Shown: in pieces, positions 5,260 through 5,318 of the stretch
Position numbering within the stretch: position 1 is the stretch's first letter
How the letters are laid out: each line of letters starts with the position of its first letter
Assembly: GCA_964651495.1 (NCBI GenBank)
Contig: CAZYWP010000166.1
Span: forward strand, 1-5,318
From: CAZNVB01 sp964651495
GTDB taxonomy: Bacteria > Acidobacteriota > Aminicenantia > Aminicenantales > UBA8522
Direction of reading: 5' to 3'
Length of the DNA stretch: 5,318 bases
Made by a program: the position numbers and the translations under genes
The notes under the pieces: generated by a model
Seen by the model: only the letters and a program-made list of their open reading frames with translations
Told to the model about the DNA's origin: nothing
The model's database searches: none

Positions 5260-5318
5260 AAAACAAGAAAAAGGGGGAGCCGTTATCGCACTGCGGCCTG
5301 TTTCGGCCGGGCGATGTA
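5260..5318 (+). other. Downstream non-coding tail with a short hairpin, cut by the window edge
   Basis: After the TAA at 5257-5259 come A-rich sequence and AAGGGGGAG (5271-5279), which resembles a Shine-Dalgarno but has no ATG or GTG at useful spacing. CGGCC (5294-5298) can pair with GGCCG (5305-5309) across a six-base loop. No T-tract follows within the window, so a terminator cannot be claimed. No gene is supported here. Confidence 0.35.

Noticed and set aside
5271..5318. Start of a third gene in the operon after AAGGGGGAG
   Set aside because: There is no ATG, GTG or TTG at suitable spacing. The ATG at 5314 is over 30 bases away, lacks its own Shine-Dalgarno, and the window ends there.

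Overview
The window carries two divergently oriented gene blocks, with no RNA genes, CRISPR array or intact transposon. The sequence looks like a moderately GC-rich, free-living Gram-negative-type bacterium of the Acidobacteriota/Aminicenantes kind. The reasons are the H-box style of the histidine kinase (VSAVSHEFRTPLTSMRQ), the BlaI plus M56-protease pair with a WD40-like propeller, and a scattered GGGGACG inverted repeat. This placement rests on recalled family resemblance, not on a search, and is tentative.

Left block (minus strand). Positions 1364 to 1 encode the N-terminal 454 residues of a membrane sensor histidine kinase. The frame is open throughout and leaves the window just after the phospho-acceptor His (H437). 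Between its two membrane helices lies a large sensor region of about 360 residues, with a TPR-like helical part and a PAS/Cache-like part. Upstream of its start are three direct repeats of (T/G)GTCAAG at exactly 11-bp spacing, resembling a response-regulator binding site. Next to these is an imperfect 23-bp inverted repeat (1457-1536), which looks like a dispersed palindromic element and could also terminate transcription. Further right, 1825-1565 encodes an 86-residue protein of two membrane helices with a good Shine-Dalgarno sequence.

Right block (plus strand). A strong-looking promoter (A/T-rich upstream tract, TTGACA, 17 bp, TATATT) is overlaid by a perfect BlaI/MecI-type operator (TACAGATGTA) at the expected transcription start. 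A degenerate second copy lies exactly 20 bp upstream, between the -35 and -10 boxes. The promoter drives a BlaI/MecI-family repressor (1940-2320), whose stop overlaps by four bases (ATGA) the start of a 980-residue membrane protein (2317-5259). That protein has a BlaR1-type M56 zinc protease (HELAH) in its membrane half. In place of the penicillin-binding sensor of BlaR1, it has twelve regularly spaced (about 49 residues) WD40/TolB-like propeller repeats.

Likely working model (inference): the repressor holds its own operon off. The outward-facing propeller senses an unknown ligand or partner protein and switches on the cytoplasmic zinc protease, which directly or indirectly removes the repressor. 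An Asn-Phe pair lies within one residue of the position where staphylococcal BlaI is cut. This would be a BlaR1/BlaI-like circuit rewired to a non-beta-lactam signal. No target gene beyond the operon itself is visible, although the divergent small membrane protein shares the control region.
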